From: RUG563 sp045589355
GTDB taxonomy: Bacteria > Bacillota > Clostridia > Christensenellales > Aristaeellaceae
Assembly (NCBI GenBank): GCA_045589355.1
Contig: JAZNOW010000074.1
Span: 1-64,000 of the forward strand
Reading direction: 5' to 3'
Length of the DNA stretch: 64,000 nt
Numbering within the stretch: the first letter of the stretch is position 1; every line of letters begins with the position of its first letter. The notes below the pieces were generated by a model, which was not told where the DNA came from, searched no databases, and was given only the letters and a program-made list of their open reading frames with translations. Both the position numbers and the translations under genes were made by a program. Shown here in pieces: positions 42,292-51,792 of this stretch.

Positions 42292-43101
42292 TTACAGTTC
42301 GCTGGGGGTAAAGGTGGCCACGGCAGGAATGGAAGCTTCAATCACGCCGTTTTCATAGCGCATTTGCACCAGTTTTGCTTCCACCGCACGCACCGTGCCG
42401 ATCTTGGCCCGCAAATCTTCTGTGTTGCCAAGGTGCACGGTATAGCCCTTTCTAGTCATCATATATAGGCTATCCGGGTCCGACACTTTTAATTCGGATA
42501 CGCCATGCAGCCAATCCTGGTCGATCAGCTCCTGCACCAGCAGGTGATAGGCATTCAATTGCTCTTCGCTTCCGGCCACAACGCACTTGCCCACCGTCAC
42601 ATCCCTGACCTGCAGCCCCGTTACCACCGGCAGGCTATCGTTCATGCTGGCAGGCAGCCTTTCCAGCACCATGCCGTTTTCATCCAGCAGGTACGTCACC
42701 CCCAGCACATGCACATTGGCCCGGGCCATGCGCTCATGCACATACAAGGTGACCGTGCCCGGCAAAAACTTTTCCACTTTGCTGCATACCAGGTAGCGGT
42801 TTTGCTCCATGGTTTCCCGCACCCGTTTTTCGCTCACGGAAAAATAGCTCATGCCTTCTTCCAGCCCGCCTGCCGCAATCACTTCCTGCTTTCTGGCGTC
42901 GGACATGATGGTGTTGCTCACCACCACAATGTTGCGGATGCGGAACAGGCCGCCAAACAGCACAACCGCCGCCAGAAACAAAACACCAAGGCAAATAAAG
43001 GCTGCCTTCACACCCGGTTTCAGCTTTCTTCTGACAGGAGCCGGCGGCGGCGTTTCCTCCGGGTTCCAGGGCATAAATTCCTGGGGCATCTGCTGGGACA
43101 T
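42292..43101 (-). CDS. ftsQ: Cell division protein FtsQ/DivIB
   Basis: A 269-residue bitopic protein: a Pro-rich cytosolic N-terminus (EETPPPAPVRRK), one membrane segment (about 33-54, AAFICLGVLFLAAVVLFGGLF), then a POTRA domain opening FRIRNIVVVSNTIM (about 53-66) and a beta domain with PGTVTLYVHERMA. It fits the FtsQ/DivIB family, which links FtsL/FtsB to the divisome. ATG43101 is chosen because GGAGGG is 5 nt upstream; the frame extends to 43122 inside murA. The similarity is structural rather than strong, as is normal for this family. Confidence 0.87.
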   Translation of the reverse strand: MSQQMPQEFMPWNPEETPPPAPVRRKLKPGVKAAFICLGVLFLAAVVLFGGLFRIRNIVVVSNTIMSDARKQEVIAAGGLEEGMSYFSVSEKRVRETMEQNRYLVCSKVEKFLPGTVTLYVHERMARANVHVLGVTYLLDENGMVLERLPASMNDSLPVVTGLQVRDVTVGKCVVAGSEEQLNAYHLLVQELIDQDWLHGVSELKVSDPDSLYMMTRKGYTVHLGNTEDLRAKIGTVRAVEAKLVQMRYENGVIEASIPAVATFTPSEL

Positions 43102-43114
43102 ACTTTCCCTCCGT

Positions 43115-44374
43115 TTATTCAAGAGCCACCCGTTCCATCCGGGCGCCCAGAAGATTCATGGTATTTTCCAGGGCCGCATAACCCCGGTCGATCAGGTGTA
43201 CATTTTCGATCAGGGTATCCCCCTGGGCCGCAAGACCGGCCAGCACCAGCGCGGCGCCGCCCCGCAAATCCCGGGCCCGCACACGCCTGCCATACATTTT
43301 TTCCACGCCCTGCACCAGGGCCATCCTGCCGTTGACGCGGATGCGCGCACCCATGCGGTTCAGGTCGCTCACATGGCCGAACCGGCTTTCAAACACATTT
43401 TCCACAATCACGCAGGTACCCTCCGCCACACAGCTGACGGCCATCATCTGGGCCTGCATATCGGTGGGAAAACCGGGGTGGGGCTGGGTCTGCATTTCGG
43501 AAAAGGCGGAAAGCCTGCCGGGGGCGACCAGGCGCAATGTATCATCTTTATCATACATCCTGCAGCCCATTTCTGCAAGCTTTGCGGTCATCGGGATCAT
43601 ATCCAGCGGCCGCACGTTGCTCAGTTCAATTTCTCCGCCGGTGATGGCCGCGGCACAAAGCAGCGTGCCCGCCACAATCCTGTCCGGCATGGGGGTAAAG
43701 GCCGCGCCATGCAGCTTTTTCACACCCTGAATTTCAATCAGCTGGGTGCCGGCGCCGCGCACACGGCCGCCCATTTCGTTGATAAACTGCTGCAAGTCTT
43801 CAATTTCCGGTTCCCTTGCGGCATTGTGGATGTAGGTCACCCCATCCAGCAGAACAGCCGCCATCATCACGTTCTCCGTGGCGCCCACGCTGGGGTAATC
43901 CAGGTACACGTCCCCGGCATGCATCGAGCGGCCGTCGCAATAGAGAATGCCGTCGTCGTCCGTAATTTTTACCCCCAGCGCCCGCAAGCCCTTCAGGTGC
44001 AGGTCGATGGGCCGGATGCCGATCTCGCATCCGCCGGGATAGGAAACGGTGGCCCTGCGAAGCCGGCCCAGAATGGGGCCCAGCAAAAAGATGGAAGAGC
44101 GGATTTCCTTGGAAATCTCGTCCGGCATTTCCCAGTTATGTAACGCGCTGCTTTCAATGGAAAGGCTGCTTCCCTGCCAGGCGCACCGGCAGCCCAGCAT
44201 TTTCAGCATCCCGGCCATGGCATCCACATCCCGGAGCTTTGGGCAATCCCGGATCAACACCTGCTCCTGGGTCAGGATGGCCGCCGCCAGAATGGGCAGC
44301 ACCGCATTCTTGGCCCCGTCCACCCGAACCTTACCCTGTATACATTCGCCGCCATGCACCACAAATCCTTCCAT
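43115..44374 (-). CDS. murA: UDP-N-acetylglucosamine 1-carboxyvinyltransferase
   Basis: A 419-residue EPSP-synthase-fold enzyme that transfers enolpyruvate to UDP-GlcNAc, the first committed step of peptidoglycan synthesis. RVDGAKNAVLPILAAAIL (about 17-34) contains the conserved Lys22, and the catalytic Cys116 lies in the PGGCEIGIRPIDLHLKGL loop, the fosfomycin target. ATG44374 fits the family N-terminus (MEGFVVHGG); a GTG at 44386 directly abuts the ribosome binding site. Its placement between ftsW and ftsQ, where murG or murC/murB usually stand, is notable. Confidence 0.95.
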   Translation of the reverse strand: MEGFVVHGGECIQGKVRVDGAKNAVLPILAAAILTQEQVLIRDCPKLRDVDAMAGMLKMLGCRCAWQGSSLSIESSALHNWEMPDEISKEIRSSIFLLGPILGRLRRATVSYPGGCEIGIRPIDLHLKGLRALGVKITDDDGILYCDGRSMHAGDVYLDYPSVGATENVMMAAVLLDGVTYIHNAAREPEIEDLQQFINEMGGRVRGAGTQLIEIQGVKKLHGAAFTPMPDRIVAGTLLCAAAITGGEIELSNVRPLDMIPMTAKLAEMGCRMYDKDDTLRLVAPGRLSAFSEMQTQPHPGFPTDMQAQMMAVSCVAEGTCVIVENVFESRFGHVSDLNRMGARIRVNGRMALVQGVEKMYGRRVRARDLRGGAALVLAGLAAQGDTLIENVHLIDRGYAALENTMNLLGARMERVALE

Positions 44375-44430
44375 ACTGCGTTTCACCTTCCTTCTTCTCC
44401 CAAACTATGTGGGGAAGAAAAAAAGGTGCA

Positions 44431-45555
44431 TCACAGGGCATGGCTGGTTTCCGCCCGGCTCACATTCAGCACAATGCCCACTGCCGCCATGGTGATGGAA
44501 AGGGAGGTGCCTCCGGCGCTGAAAAACGGCAGCGGCAGCCCCGTTGTGGGCAAAATGCCCACCACCACGCCCATATTGATGAACGCCTGCACGCTGATCT
44601 GTGCCACAATGCCCGCCGCAAGCAGGCAGCCGAACCGGTCCTCGCACCGAAGGGCAATGCGCATGCCGGAATACAGAAAAGCGGCGAAAATGAAAATCAC
44701 CGTCAGGCATCCCAGCAGGCCGAAGTCCTCCCCCACAATGGCGAAAATGAAATCGCTTTCCGGATACGGCAGGTAGGCAAATTTCTGCCTTCCCTGGCCA
44801 AGGCCCATGCCAAACAGGCCGCCGGAGCCAAAGGCAATCAGCGATTGGGACAACTGATACCCTTCATCGCTCATCTTTGCAAAAGGATCCAGAAAAGAAA
44901 GCAGCCTTTCCCGCCGGTATTCGGCGCTCCATGCATAATAAAAGCCCACCACAGCCCCCATCACGCCCAGCGCCCCCATGTGCTTCCATCGGGCCCCGGC
45001 CAACATCACCATCAGGATGCTCACAATGATGATGGTGCCCGCCGTGGAAAGGTTGGGCTGCTCCAGAATCAAAAGAAACATCACCGCCGGCACCGCCAGC
45101 ACCGGCAGAATGCCCCGAAAAAAGGAGCGTATCTTTCTTTCCCTTCTTTCCAGCATGGTGGCCATCATAAGCACGTTGGCATACTTGGCCAGCTCGCCGG
45201 GCTGAAAGGTGAAGCCCCCTACCCCCAGCCACCTGCGGGACCCGTTCACGCTTCTGCCGATGCCGGGAATGGCCACCAGGATAAGCAGCACCATACTGCC
45301 GATCACGGCAGACAATACCACTTCCTTCTTTCGCCAGAAGGTGTAGGGTATGCGGCAGGTGAACCCCATGGCCGCCGCCCCCACCGCCACGCCAAAGAGC
45401 TGCTTTTTCACTTCGGAAAGCGCGTCCCCTCCCGCCGCTCCCTGATAATAGGTGGCGCTGAAAAGGGTCACCAGCCCCACCATCAGCAGAATGCACATGA
45501 TGGTAAGAAAGGTTTTGTCCACAGGTTTTGTTTTTTTCCGCATGGGCTGCAGCAC
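44431..45555 (-). CDS. ftsW: Peptidoglycan glycosyltransferase FtsW (SEDS)
   Basis: A 374-residue SEDS protein with about ten membrane helices. Diagnostic stretches: GRSVNGSRRWLGVGGFTFQPGELAKYANVLMMA (about 99-131), the long outer loop ending SDEGYQLSQSLIAFGSGGLFGMGLGQGRQKFAYLPYPESDFIFAIVGEDFG (about 228-278) and a late LPLPFFSAGGTS. It polymerises glycan strands with its PBP partner, encoded at 49.6 kb. The start is GTG45555, 7 nt after AAAGGCGG; ATG45543 lacks a site. It is separated from murD by a terminator. Confidence 0.93.
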   Translation of the reverse strand: MLQPMRKKTKPVDKTFLTIMCILLMVGLVTLFSATYYQGAAGGDALSEVKKQLFGVAVGAAAMGFTCRIPYTFWRKKEVVLSAVIGSMVLLILVAIPGIGRSVNGSRRWLGVGGFTFQPGELAKYANVLMMATMLERRERKIRSFFRGILPVLAVPAVMFLLILEQPNLSTAGTIIIVSILMVMLAGARWKHMGALGVMGAVVGFYYAWSAEYRRERLLSFLDPFAKMSDEGYQLSQSLIAFGSGGLFGMGLGQGRQKFAYLPYPESDFIFAIVGEDFGLLGCLTVIFIFAAFLYSGMRIALRCEDRFGCLLAAGIVAQISVQAFINMGVVVGILPTTGLPLPFFSAGGTSLSITMAAVGIVLNVSRAETSHAL

Positions 45556-45597
45556 ATTTTTCCCGCCTTTCCAAAGAAATGATTGGCTTTTGTGCTG

Positions 45598-45633
45598 CGA
45601 AAAAACAGGCCGCCCGCTTTCCGGCAGCCTGTT
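45598..45633 (-). terminator. Terminator after murD
   Basis: A 7-bp stem AACAGGC/GCCTGTT (45604-45610, 45627-45633) with further GC pairing inside (CCGC/GCGG-type), then TTTTTT on the minus strand. It separates mraZ-murD from ftsW. Confidence 0.7.
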
Positions 45634-45650
45634 TGCTTTTGTTCATCTGT

Positions 45651-47000
45651 TTACAGCTGATTTACCAGCTGCTTGAAAATGCGTCCCCGCTGTTCAAAAT
45701 CTTCAAACATATCAAAGGAAGCACAGGAGGGCGAAAACAGCACGTTGCTGCCCGGCTCCGCCATGTCATGGCACTTTTGTACCGCTTCCTTCAGTGTTTT
45801 GGCATGGGTGATGTTTTCGTATCCCGCAGCCTGCAGCGCTTTTTCGATCTGCCCTGCCGTTTCGCCGATCAGTACACAATGGCAGATCAGCGGAGTTCTG
45901 GCAATTTCTTCTGCCAAAGGTGCAAAGGATACATGCTTGTCATACCCGCCCAGGATCATCACCGTAGGCGCCTGCATGCTCTGCACGGCCTTGATGGTGG
46001 AATCGGTGTTGGTGCCCTTGGAGTCGTTGATGTAGCGCACACCGTCCAATTCCCGGGTGAATTCAATGCGGTGTTCCACCCCGGCAAAGGTGCGCAATGC
46101 ATGGCGGATCACCGCCCCGGGCACCCCGCGGCTCATAGCGATCGCCGTAGCTGCCAGCGCATTTTCCAGGTTGTGCGGGCCGGGAATTTTCACTTCATCC
46201 GCCCGGCAAATCACCTTTTCTTCGCCGTCAAGGCGGAAAACGATCTGCCCATCCCGCACAAAGGCGCCTTCCGGCACTTCATGCAGACGGCTGAAGTACA
46301 GTACACGGCTTGCCAGTTCGTCCGCCATTTCCTTGCAGGCATCGTCCTCGTAATTGAGCACCGCCCAATCCTGCCCGGCCTGCGCATCAAAGATATGCTT
46401 TTTCAGCCCGGTATAGACATCCATGGTACCGTGGCGGTTCAGATGGTCTTCCGTCACATTCAATACGGCAGCGGAAAGAGGGTGAAAGTTCCTCGTGGTT
46501 TCCAGCTGGAAGGAGGATACCTCCGTGACCACCATGTCTTCCTTTTTGGCCAGCATGGCCGCAGCCGACAAAGGATAGCCGATATTTCCGGCCACATAGC
46601 ACACCTTGCCCGCTTCCTTGAAGATGGCGCCCAGCAGGGAAACGGTGGTGGTTTTGCCGTTGGTGCCGGTTACGGCCACCATATCACAGGGCAAAAAGCC
46701 GGCTGCCATTTCCATTTCACCCAGCACCTGAATGCGCAGCATTTCTGCCTTCTTCACAATGGGTGCATCAATGGGCACGCCGGGGCTGATCACCAGCACG
46801 TCCTGGTTTTCCAGGGCATCCAGCCCGTTTTCCCCCAGCCTGAACTGCAGCCCCAGTTCCCGGAGCACATCCAGCTTATCGCCGAAGGTGTCTTCTGCCT
46901 TGCTGTCGTTGACCGTTACCACAGCACCGGCCCGGTGCAAAAGCTGCGCCGCCGCAATGCCGCTTCTGGCCATGCCCACAATCAGCACACGCTTGCCCAT
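45651..47000 (-). CDS. murD: UDP-N-acetylmuramoyl-L-alanine--D-glutamate ligase
   Basis: A 449-residue Mur ligase that adds D-Glu to UDP-MurNAc-L-Ala. The N-terminal Rossmann domain starts GKRVLIVGMARSGIAAAQLLHRAG, the ATP motif is AVTGTNGKTTTVSLLGAIF (about 112-130), followed by NVTEDHLNRHG and the C-terminal YINDSKGTNTDST. The frame begins at ATG47072, which would add 24 residues unlike the family; ATG47000 has GGGAGA 8 nt upstream and gives the usual length, so it is preferred, but the longer form is possible. Downstream is a terminator. Confidence 0.94.
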   Translation of the reverse strand: MGKRVLIVGMARSGIAAAQLLHRAGAVVTVNDSKAEDTFGDKLDVLRELGLQFRLGENGLDALENQDVLVISPGVPIDAPIVKKAEMLRIQVLGEMEMAAGFLPCDMVAVTGTNGKTTTVSLLGAIFKEAGKVCYVAGNIGYPLSAAAMLAKKEDMVVTEVSSFQLETTRNFHPLSAAVLNVTEDHLNRHGTMDVYTGLKKHIFDAQAGQDWAVLNYEDDACKEMADELASRVLYFSRLHEVPEGAFVRDGQIVFRLDGEEKVICRADEVKIPGPHNLENALAATAIAMSRGVPGAVIRHALRTFAGVEHRIEFTRELDGVRYINDSKGTNTDSTIKAVQSMQAPTVMILGGYDKHVSFAPLAEEIARTPLICHCVLIGETAGQIEKALQAAGYENITHAKTLKEAVQKCHDMAEPGSNVLFSPSCASFDMFEDFEQRGRIFKQLVNQL

Positions 47001-47110
47001 CCATTCATTCTCCCGGGCTCCTTCCGCAGCAAAATGGCGGTGCTTCACACCAAAGTAAACAGGTTCACGCATACTGAATCATCTCTCTTTCCAATGTGAG
47101 TTTGTTTTGA

Positions 47111-48139
47111 TTAGTAGAAGCGGTTCACGCTCCATACGCCGATCAGGCTCAGCACCAGCGTCACCGCGGCATACATCATAACGATCTGGTTTTCGTTCAT
47201 GCCGCACAGTTCAAAATGGTGATGAATGGGGGCCATTTTGAAAATGCGCTTGCCCTGGCCGTACTTTTTCTTGGTGATTTTGAAATAACCGGTCTGCAGC
47301 ATCACGGACACGCTGCTCATGATGCAGGTGAAGCAGATGGGGATCAGCAAAAATTCCAGCTTCATCAGCATGGCCACGCCCACCATCATGCCGCCGATAA
47401 ACATGCTGCCGGTATCGCCCATGAAGATCTTGGCCGGATGCCGGTTGAACCGCAGGAACCCAAGGCAGCCGCCCACCAGCGCAAAGCAGCCGCAGGCGAT
47501 CACCTGATACCACACACTCTGGGCATCGGACAAAAACAGGGCAATCACACCGAAGGCCGCCATGCCCACCACCGTCACGCCGGAGAGCAATCCGTCCACG
47601 CCGTCCTGCAAATTGGCGCTGTTGGTCATGAACATCACCAGCACCGTCATGATGGGAATGTAGAAAATACCCAGATCCCAGGTGGATTTGGTGAAGGGAA
47701 TGATCACATCACTGCCCACAAAAAAGAAGCAGAACAGGCTGAAAAGGAGCCCTACCACCACCTGGCCCATCAATTTCTGCTTGGGTTTGAGGCCTTCGTG
47801 GTTCTTTTTCACGTCCTTGATGTAGTCATCGGCAAAGCCCACGGCCAAACTGCCCAGCGCCACAAAAAGCAGCGCCCACAGAGGGTTGTCCAGCCCAAAG
47901 GAGGCATCCTGCATGGCCGTGTACACAATCGACAGTACGACCAGCACCGCAACTGTGGCGCCGGCAATCACAATGCCGCCCATGTTGGGGGTGCCCTGCT
48001 TGGCCAGATGGGCCTGGGGGCCCAGCTCATAGATGGTCTGGCCGAACTTGAGCTTTTTCAGGTAAGGCAGAAATTTGGGCATCACCAGCAGCATGATCAT
48101 CACGGCAGCAACGCAGGCCACCAAACTGTAAAGCAGCAT
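47111..48139 (-). CDS. mraY: Phospho-N-acetylmuramoyl-pentapeptide transferase
   Basis: A 342-residue integral membrane enzyme with about ten helices that transfers phospho-MurNAc-pentapeptide to undecaprenyl phosphate, forming lipid I. Catalytic motifs: VGFADDYIKDVKKNHEGLKPKQKL (Asp-Asp, about 99-122), NSANLQDGVDGLLSG (about 165-179) and the cytosolic MAPIHHHFEL (about 298-307) with the HHH triad. GAAGGAGAAAAGG precedes the ATG. It lies between murE and murD; the usual murF is absent here. Confidence 0.96.
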   Translation of the reverse strand: MLLYSLVACVAAVMIMLLVMPKFLPYLKKLKFGQTIYELGPQAHLAKQGTPNMGGIVIAGATVAVLVVLSIVYTAMQDASFGLDNPLWALLFVALGSLAVGFADDYIKDVKKNHEGLKPKQKLMGQVVVGLLFSLFCFFFVGSDVIIPFTKSTWDLGIFYIPIMTVLVMFMTNSANLQDGVDGLLSGVTVVGMAAFGVIALFLSDAQSVWYQVIACGCFALVGGCLGFLRFNRHPAKIFMGDTGSMFIGGMMVGVAMLMKLEFLLIPICFTCIMSSVSVMLQTGYFKITKKKYGQGKRIFKMAPIHHHFELCGMNENQIVMMYAAVTLVLSLIGVWSVNRFY

Positions 48140-48164
48140 ATCCTTTTCTCCTTCAGTACAGCGG

Positions 48165-49622
48165 TCAATCCGCGTTCATTTCATCCAGCAGTTCCCTCAC
48201 CACGATCTTTTCATCAAAGGGACGCTTCACCCCCATGATTTCCTGATAGGTTTCGTGGCCCTTGCCTGCCAGCACGATCACGTCGCCGTCCCGGCCCATT
48301 TCCAGCGCCTTGCGAATGGCTTCCCGGCGGTTTTCGATCATTTCATAGGCGCCGCTTGTCTGTTTGATGCCTTCTTCCACCTGGCGGAGGATGGCAAAGG
48401 GATCTTCGGTGCGGGGGTTATCGCTGGTCAGGATGGAGTAATCCGCCAGCCTGCCGCTGATTTCGCCCATCATGGGGCGCTTGCCGGGATCCCGGTCACC
48501 GCCGCAGCCAAACAGGGAAATCAGCCGGCCGCGGGTAAAGGTGCGCACGGTGGAAAGAATGTTTTCCAGTGCATCCGGGGAATGAGAATAGTCCAGAATC
48601 ACTTTGTAGGGCGTGTTGGTTTCCAGCATTTCCACACGGCCGGGCACGTTCTTCACGCTTTCCAGGCCCATGGCGATCACGTCAGGGGTCAGGCCGATCA
48701 CAAGGCCCATGGCAGCGGCAGCCAGCGCGTTGTACACGTTGAACATGCCGGTCAATTGCAGGTGCACTTCCTTTTCCCACATTTTGTGGAAACCCAGCTT
48801 GAAATTCACGCCGTTTTCGGTAATTTCGATGTCCCGGGCAAACAAATCCGCCGGGCTGGAAATGCCAAAGGTGATAAAGGGCACGGAAATGTCTTTCAGG
48901 ATGCCTTCGCTGGTTTCTTCGTCGGCATTGATCACCGCATTGGTCACCCACTTGGGGGTGAAGAAGGTTTTTTTGCATTCAAAATACCGCTGCATGGTGC
49001 CGAACAGGTCCAGATGGTCCTGGCTCAGGTTGGTGTAGCAGCCGCCTTCAAAATGCACGCCTTCCAGCCGGCCCATTTCCAGCGCATGGGCGGATACTTC
49101 CATGCTCACCGCCGTAACGCCGGCAGAGCGCATCATGCGCAGGTTCTTGAAAAAGTCAATGGGTTCGGGGGTGGTAAATTCGCTTTTGATGTATTCGCTG
49201 CCGATCATGTTGCCGGTGGTGCCGATCAGGCCGGTCTTGTGGCCCGCATGCTCCAGAATGGCTTTGAGCAGGTAGCTGGTGGTGGTTTTGCCTTTGGTGC
49301 CGGTAATGCCCAGCAGCGTCATTTCCCGGTCGGGATAGCCAAAGAAGCAGGCAGCCATCAGGCTCATGGCGGCACGCACGTTCTTCACCTGCACCTGGGG
49401 CACATCCATCTCCAGAAAATGGGTTACCACCAGCGCCGCCGCACCATTTTCCACCGCCTGCGGGGCAAAGCTGTGCCCGTCAAAGCGTGCGCCGGGGATG
49501 CAGAAAAACAGCCCCTTATCCATTTTGGCGCGACTGTCCATACTCATGGATTGAATGTCACATTCGCCCCTTACTTCCACCACTTCGTTTTTTGCAGCCA
49601 ATACCAGTTCATTCAGCAGCAT
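48165..49622 (-). CDS. murE: UDP-MurNAc-tripeptide synthetase, meso-diaminopimelate type
   Basis: A 485-residue Mur ligase adding the third amino acid. ATP motif GITGTKGKTTTSY (about 105-117), YTNLSQDHLDLFG (about 196-208) and the DNPR motif at 401-404 (TSDNPRTEDP), which is specific for meso-diaminopimelate rather than lysine. That fixes the peptidoglycan stem peptide chemistry of the organism. ATG49622 follows GGAGAG by 7 nt; the earlier TTG49637 has none. It overlaps the penicillin-binding protein gene by 14 bp, showing coupling. Confidence 0.95.
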   Translation of the reverse strand: MLLNELVLAAKNEVVEVRGECDIQSMSMDSRAKMDKGLFFCIPGARFDGHSFAPQAVENGAAALVVTHFLEMDVPQVQVKNVRAAMSLMAACFFGYPDREMTLLGITGTKGKTTTSYLLKAILEHAGHKTGLIGTTGNMIGSEYIKSEFTTPEPIDFFKNLRMMRSAGVTAVSMEVSAHALEMGRLEGVHFEGGCYTNLSQDHLDLFGTMQRYFECKKTFFTPKWVTNAVINADEETSEGILKDISVPFITFGISSPADLFARDIEITENGVNFKLGFHKMWEKEVHLQLTGMFNVYNALAAAAMGLVIGLTPDVIAMGLESVKNVPGRVEMLETNTPYKVILDYSHSPDALENILSTVRTFTRGRLISLFGCGGDRDPGKRPMMGEISGRLADYSILTSDNPRTEDPFAILRQVEEGIKQTSGAYEMIENRREAIRKALEMGRDGDVIVLAGKGHETYQEIMGVKRPFDEKIVVRELLDEMNAD

Positions 49623-51759
49623 CTTCACTCTCTCCAATCACAGGAAATTCAAAATGTACCTGCACTTGCGTTCCGCGGGGCGCATAAGTGCCCGCCCCCG
49701 GCGTTTGTTTCACGGCCAGGCCGCTGCCTGACAGCATCATTTCCAGTCCTCTGGCCCGAAGCGTACGGGACGCTTCCACCATGGAAAGGCCTTTCACGTC
49801 CGGCACGGCCACCATATCTTCCGCTTCCGGCACGTTCGTATCATACGTATACAGCATCACCTGATCCCCTGCCCGGCATACACTGCCGGCATAAGGCAGC
49901 TGAAAGGTGACTTGCTCGCCATTCCCCACCGTTTGCGCCAAAAGCATCCGCTGGGAAAGGGCTTTTTTTGCATCCTGCAAAGACATCCCGCCCACATCCG
50001 GCACCGTTACGCCCGGCGCCTGCGTGGCACCGGCCACCTGCCTGCGGATGCCCAGGTACGGCAGCACTTCCTCCAGGATCTGCCTGGCATAAGGCGCCGC
50101 CGTGATGCTGCCGTAATCCACCGGCACCTGTGCTTCATGCACCGTTACCAGCACGGCAATCCGGGGTTCGTCCATGGGGGCAAAGCCGATGAAGGAGCCG
50201 ATGTGCACATCGCTCACCACCCGGCCTTCTTTGTACACCTGCGCCGTGCCCGTTTTGCCGCCGATGAGGTACCCGGCAATGGCTGCATTTTTGCCGCCGC
50301 CGTTATCCACCACGTTCAGAAGCAGGGCGCGCATGGTCTGGCTGGTTTCTTCCCGGATGGGGGTGGAAACTACCTGGGGCCATGTTTTGTCCAGCACATT
50401 GCCGTCTTTATCCAGCACGGCGTCCACAATGTAGGGCTTCATCAGCCTGCCGCCGTTCACCACACTGGAAGCGGCGGCGATCAATTGCAGCGGCGTGACC
50501 GCTACGCTCTGGCCAAAGCCGATCCGGGCCAGATCCACATTCTTCACCAGACGGCTGTTGATCAGAATGCCTGCGCTCTCCCCCGGCAGGTCAATGCCGG
50601 TGGGGCTTCCAAGGCCGAAGGAGCGCATGTATTTGTACATGGTATCGGTTCCCATGCGCAAAGCAAGGTTTACAAAGGCGGGGTTGCAGCTGTTGGCCAG
50701 GGCATCCTTCAGTGTCTGGCTGCCATGGCTGTTTTTCCAGCAGCGTATTTTGTCCCCATCCACCACAATGCTGCCGGAGCAGTGAAACCCGTCGTTCACC
50801 GTTGCCGCACCGCTGTCCAGCGCCGCCGCACAGGTGAGGATCTTGAAGGTGGAGCCGGGTTCATACACATCGGCAATGGCAGTGATGCGCATCAGGCTGT
50901 TCAGCAGCGCCACATCCTGCCTTGGGGGCTCCTCCGGATTATAATCCGGTTTCATGCAAATGGCAAGGATTTCCCCGGTGTTCACGTCCATCACAATGCA
51001 CTGAACGGCCCGGGCGTTATTATCCTCCATGCATTCCCGCATGGCCTTTTCCACCACACCCTGGATCACGCTGTCAACAGTCAGCCGCAGGGTACAGCCT
51101 TCTTCCGGCGGCACATACACCGTTTCGCCGTCCGGCAAAAGCCGGGCTTTGGCGTCCACTTCGGTTTTCAGGGTGCCTTCCGTGCCCTTGAGAAGGGATT
51201 CATACCGGCTCTCCAGCCCCGATTGACCAAGGCTGTCCACATTGGTCAGCCCCAGGGTCTGGGCAAGAAAAATACCTTTGGGATAAAAGCGGCGGGTATC
51301 TTCATCAAAAGAAATTCCCCTGAGCAGTGTCTGCATTTCTTCCGTTTCCATACGCAGGGCACGGATGCTGTCCACCTGCTCCCTGGGCACCTGCCGCTTG
51401 AGCATCACCAGGGCCTGGCCGCGCTTTTTCATTTTGGCGGCCATGCTTTCCGCATCCGCCCCCAAAATGGGCGCCAGCACCTGCGCGGTTTTTTCCGGGT
51501 CATCCACCAGCTGGGGATTGGCCGAAACGATGTAGGCGGTGGTGGACTGGGCCAGCACATCGCCGTTCCGGTCCACAATAGCGCCCCTGCGGGCAGTGAC
51601 CACGCCTTCCCTTGTCCATTGCTTTACGCCTCTGGACGTTAATTGTTTCCCCTGAAACAAGGTTAAGCTGCCAATGCGCACGGCCACCAAAGTAAATAGC
51701 AGCGTGAGTATTGACAGCGTGAAAGCGATCCTTTTTCGTAATCTGATGTCTGCGCGCAT
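49609..51759 (-). CDS. PASTA-domain class B penicillin-binding protein (FtsI/SpoVD type)
   Basis: A 716-residue transpeptidase. Membrane anchor about 11-30, PBP dimer domain about 52-215, transpeptidase domain with active-site Ser303 in STFK (303-306), SCN at 356-358 and KTGT at 501-504, then two PASTA domains (about 587-645 and 650-712; VPDVGGMSLQDAKKAL, VPDVKGLSMVEASRTL). It cross-links septal peptidoglycan with FtsW. With PASTA repeats and this location it could be FtsI or the spore cortex protein SpoVD; only one such gene is in the cluster. AAGGGGG precedes the ATG. Confidence 0.93.
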   Translation of the reverse strand: MRADIRLRKRIAFTLSILTLLFTLVAVRIGSLTLFQGKQLTSRGVKQWTREGVVTARRGAIVDRNGDVLAQSTTAYIVSANPQLVDDPEKTAQVLAPILGADAESMAAKMKKRGQALVMLKRQVPREQVDSIRALRMETEEMQTLLRGISFDEDTRRFYPKGIFLAQTLGLTNVDSLGQSGLESRYESLLKGTEGTLKTEVDAKARLLPDGETVYVPPEEGCTLRLTVDSVIQGVVEKAMRECMEDNNARAVQCIVMDVNTGEILAICMKPDYNPEEPPRQDVALLNSLMRITAIADVYEPGSTFKILTCAAALDSGAATVNDGFHCSGSIVVDGDKIRCWKNSHGSQTLKDALANSCNPAFVNLALRMGTDTMYKYMRSFGLGSPTGIDLPGESAGILINSRLVKNVDLARIGFGQSVAVTPLQLIAAASSVVNGGRLMKPYIVDAVLDKDGNVLDKTWPQVVSTPIREETSQTMRALLLNVVDNGGGKNAAIAGYLIGGKTGTAQVYKEGRVVSDVHIGSFIGFAPMDEPRIAVLVTVHEAQVPVDYGSITAAPYARQILEEVLPYLGIRRQVAGATQAPGVTVPDVGGMSLQDAKKALSQRMLLAQTVGNGEQVTFQLPYAGSVCRAGDQVMLYTYDTNVPEAEDMVAVPDVKGLSMVEASRTLRARGLEMMLSGSGLAVKQTPGAGTYAPRGTQVQVHFEFPVIGESEDAAE

Positions 51760-51792
51760 GTTCGGGCCCCCTTGCGGCAGACGGCTTACGCT

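Noticed and set aside
47001..47072. Extended MurD start at 47072
   Set aside because: It adds 24 residues unlike the family; a better-spaced site precedes ATG47000. The longer form remains possible.
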